This document shows, one piece after another, positions 62,293 through 64,000 of a stretch of 64,000 nt of DNA. Origin of the DNA: Gammaproteobacteria bacterium (GTDB lineage: Bacteria > Pseudomonadota > Gammaproteobacteria > CAISUE01); NCBI GenBank assembly GCA_021156105.1, contig JAJNBD010000003.1, positions 1 to 64,000 of the forward strand. Reading direction: 5' to 3'. Both the position numbers and the translations under genes were made by a program. The first letter of the stretch is position 1. Each line of letters opens with the position of its first letter. Below the pieces are notes generated by a model, which saw nothing but the letters and a program-made list of their open reading frames with translations, did no database searches and had not been told where the DNA came from.

Positions 62293-63262
62293 AAAAGAAA
62301 CTATTTTTAGAGTTACCGCTGCGATATCTTTACTGGGTTTAGCGGCAATTGCTGATCGTGCCCATGCGGGCAGCATAACCTCTGCGGATATCATAGCCAA
62401 GACCATGGAAGCAGCACCTAGTTGCATGCACTATAAGGTAGAAGGTGCTTGTTTTTGGGTAGATCAGTGGGGTTTTGTTTCAAGTACCCCTTATGTTGAT
62501 CAGTATTTGCCGGACGTGGTGGTTAGCGTCTTTAATAAGCCAGGGGATAATCCCTGGCTTGAGATAAGTAATACGCTTGATCAAGCAGGTAAAGTGGCAG
62601 AAGAAAAAATTGTTCCAGTGGCCTCAGGCGGGGATAGCGTGGGTTATGAGCAACACAGCATGGCAGATGAACATGAGCAGTCGGTGTATTTTAAAGAAGC
62701 CGATGTTGTGGGGAATCCTGCTTTAGCAGTCATCGATACCAATCCTTTTATGCTTTCTTCGGCGGCAACCCCTTTACTGCCTTACTTTCAATCAATGTTA
62801 GATGCCACGATGTGGCGTGGCTTAACATTAGGAGCTATGCCGGAAAAAGTTGCTGCGGAAGGACAAGATATGATTCGACGGATTGGAACTTTTCCGATTA
62901 CGTGGGGTGGAGCTTTTCCCATCGAAGGCTCAACCAATGCAGGCAATGATGCGAAAGCGGCAGCAGTAATAGCCCAGCGTGCAGTCAACCTGTTGTCTTT
63001 GGTTGTGCCACTTCATGTCTACAATCCAATAAGTAACGCTTGTGGAGAAGCATGTAGTGCTGATAGCTTTCATGAAAATGATGATCATACGCAATTTCAA
63101 CGTATTTATCCTGATCCTGAAACAAGCTGCGAGGTTTTTGGTAAATCATTAAATTATGGCGATGGTTTATATAAAGATACGAACGGTGCTTATGTTTGGG
63201 TGGTGTGGCGCCATTATCATGGCTGCGCTCAAGGCGATGGGAAATATCTTGGACATACGTAA
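62285..63262 (+). CDS. ICE protein, TIGR03756-like (TraU-type)
   Basis: The 325-residue protein has a signal peptide (AAISLLGLAAIADRAHA). The Cys-rich mature part has the family pieces CMHYKVEGACFWVDQWGF, STPYVDQYLPDVVVSVFNKP and VPLHVYNPISNACGEACSAD, and ends with VWVVWRHYHGCAQGDGKYLG. TraU-type proteins act in the periplasm in pilus assembly or mating-pair stabilisation. The TIGR03757 gene that usually stands between TraC and this one is missing. Confidence 0.9.
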   Translation: MTKKETIFRVTAAISLLGLAAIADRAHAGSITSADIIAKTMEAAPSCMHYKVEGACFWVDQWGFVSSTPYVDQYLPDVVVSVFNKPGDNPWLEISNTLDQAGKVAEEKIVPVASGGDSVGYEQHSMADEHEQSVYFKEADVVGNPALAVIDTNPFMLSSAATPLLPYFQSMLDATMWRGLTLGAMPEKVAAEGQDMIRRIGTFPITWGGAFPIEGSTNAGNDAKAAAVIAQRAVNLLSLVVPLHVYNPISNACGEACSADSFHENDDHTQFQRIYPDPETSCEVFGKSLNYGDGLYKDTNGAYVWVVWRHYHGCAQGDGKYLGHT

Positions 63263-63336
63263 ATTTTATGAAATTGTCTTAGAAATTATTGATACAATAT
63301 AAGAAAGCCAAGATTTCTCTATAGGAAAATGCAAAA

Positions 63337-63861
63337 ATGAAATATTTCAAAGCATTTCTTTTTACTCTCGTCATACTGGCCGCTTCGTTTTATATTTTGG
63401 CTGTTCCACCGGAGCCAAGTAGCTATATGGTTGAGACGGCAAATGTTAGGGATTTATCTTTATTTGTCTTCTTAAATTTTTTTATTATTGTGTCATGCTT
63501 TGGTGCTGTTTATTTTTTAGTTTTTAGCAAAAGATGGCTTTACCTTATTTTATTCATATTAGTGGCAAAAAGTTTTGTTCTCATTTCTTTTAGCAAAGCT
63601 ATTGCTTATACGCATGCCATACGTTTTATTAAAGAAAATAAAGATATATGGGTAGGTAAAAGCTGGGCAATTCAAAATACCATTATTTGTGGTGAACCTA
63701 AAGATAGCCTCGTTCATGGCGTCTACCCTCAAAACGACTATCTTTTTGCGGAAGTTTCCTCTTCTAAAATTCGTATACTTTGTCCTTATAATTCAACATT
63801 AGCAACGATCCCTTATCGAACAGAAGATGTTGTTCTGAAACCATTTATTAAAAATTCTTAA
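63337..63861 (+). CDS. Uncharacterised membrane protein within the transfer cluster
   Basis: The 174-residue protein has an N-terminal signal or membrane helix (AFLFTLVILAASFYILAV), two further hydrophobic segments (about 43-65 and 68-88), and a hydrophilic C-terminal domain with two Cys (TIICGEPKD; IRILCPYNS). The operon position after the TraU-like gene does not match the core PFGI-1 order, so it may be an accessory or entry-exclusion-type protein; this is a guess. Confidence 0.65.
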   Translation: MKYFKAFLFTLVILAASFYILAVPPEPSSYMVETANVRDLSLFVFLNFFIIVSCFGAVYFLVFSKRWLYLILFILVAKSFVLISFSKAIAYTHAIRFIKENKDIWVGKSWAIQNTIICGEPKDSLVHGVYPQNDYLFAEVSSSKIRILCPYNSTLATIPYRTEDVVLKPFIKNS

Positions 63862-63996
63862 ACTATTTTAACATTCAATAATTAACTAAAAACTTTTTTC
63901 TTCTGGCTGCTTTCTTAAAAGTAGCTATTTTTCTGTCCCTTCGTAAATCCTTCGTTTTTTCCTTTTAACCATACCAATAATTTATAGGTGATAACC

Positions 63997-64000
63997 ATGT
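63997..64000 (+). CDS. Probable start of the next transfer gene, cut by the window edge
   Basis: An ATG at 63997-63999 follows TAGGTGATAACC, a plausible ribosome binding site. By gene order a TIGR03755-like gene would be expected here, but no residues beyond Met can be read. Confidence 0.35.

Overview
The window is a moderately AT-rich gammaproteobacterial chromosome. Core gene order is classic for the class: initiator tRNA-Met, rimP, nusA, infB; tRNA-Tyr, tRNA-Gly, tRNA-Thr, tuf; and rpsF, rpsR, a DUF2232 gene, rplI, dnaB. Interspersed are ankyrin and helical-repeat proteins of effector type, two host-style CaaX prenylation motifs, decayed gene fragments and many short palindromic repeats. 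Together these point to a host-associated member of Legionellales (Coxiellaceae/Legionella-like). That assignment is inference from content and order; no species is claimed.

Region 1 (1-10 kb, mostly minus strand) holds the start of tuf with its upstream tRNAs, infB-nusA-rimP-tRNA-fMet, a VOC protein and a hydrolase, then map and murC on the plus strand. Region 2 (10-14.8 kb) is accessory: a divergent MFS/LysR pair, a 608-residue repeat protein, a duplicated scrap of the LysR gene, and a secreted-protein gene split by a run of eight C. Region 3 (15-28 kb) is housekeeping: dnaB and ribosomal proteins, nrdA with tandem NrdR boxes, rmuC, cytochrome b561, algH, ruvX, a Bax-inhibitor-1 protein and an RnfB-like ferredoxin. 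Region 4 (28-33 kb) is a tandem duplication of two large proteins, each made of 36-residue helical repeats (OPR/DUF1601-like) plus a C-terminal RAP domain. The first ends in a CaaX box; the second lost its box through a one-base insertion. Region 5 (32.7-42.2 kb) holds glcF, an MFS transporter, acnA, HMG-CoA lyase and an ankyrin protein ending in the same CVLL tetrapeptide.

Region 6 (42.4 kb to the end) starts with tRNA-Lys and tRNA-Phe. An integrative element of the PFGI-1/ICEclc class (MPF-G type IV secretion) begins directly behind tRNA-Phe. It has a tyrosine integrase, an overlapping excisionase-like gene, a control region, three regulatory or maintenance genes, and then a long conjugation operon: PilL-like, TIGR03759, TIGR03747, RAQPRD, TIGR03758, TIGR03745, TIGR03750, TIGR03746, TIGR03749, TIGR03752, TIGR03751, the TraC/VirB4 ATPase and TIGR03756. 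Three unrecognised genes sit inside it, just before the ATPase. The element runs off the right edge.

The most striking regulatory feature is at 46.3-47.0 kb. A gene resembling phage antiterminator Q is followed by a perfect-consensus sigma70 promoter, a leader of about 100 nt and a strong intrinsic terminator, and then the conjugation genes. This is the layout of the lambda Q/pR'/tR' late switch and suggests that transfer genes are turned on by antitermination.
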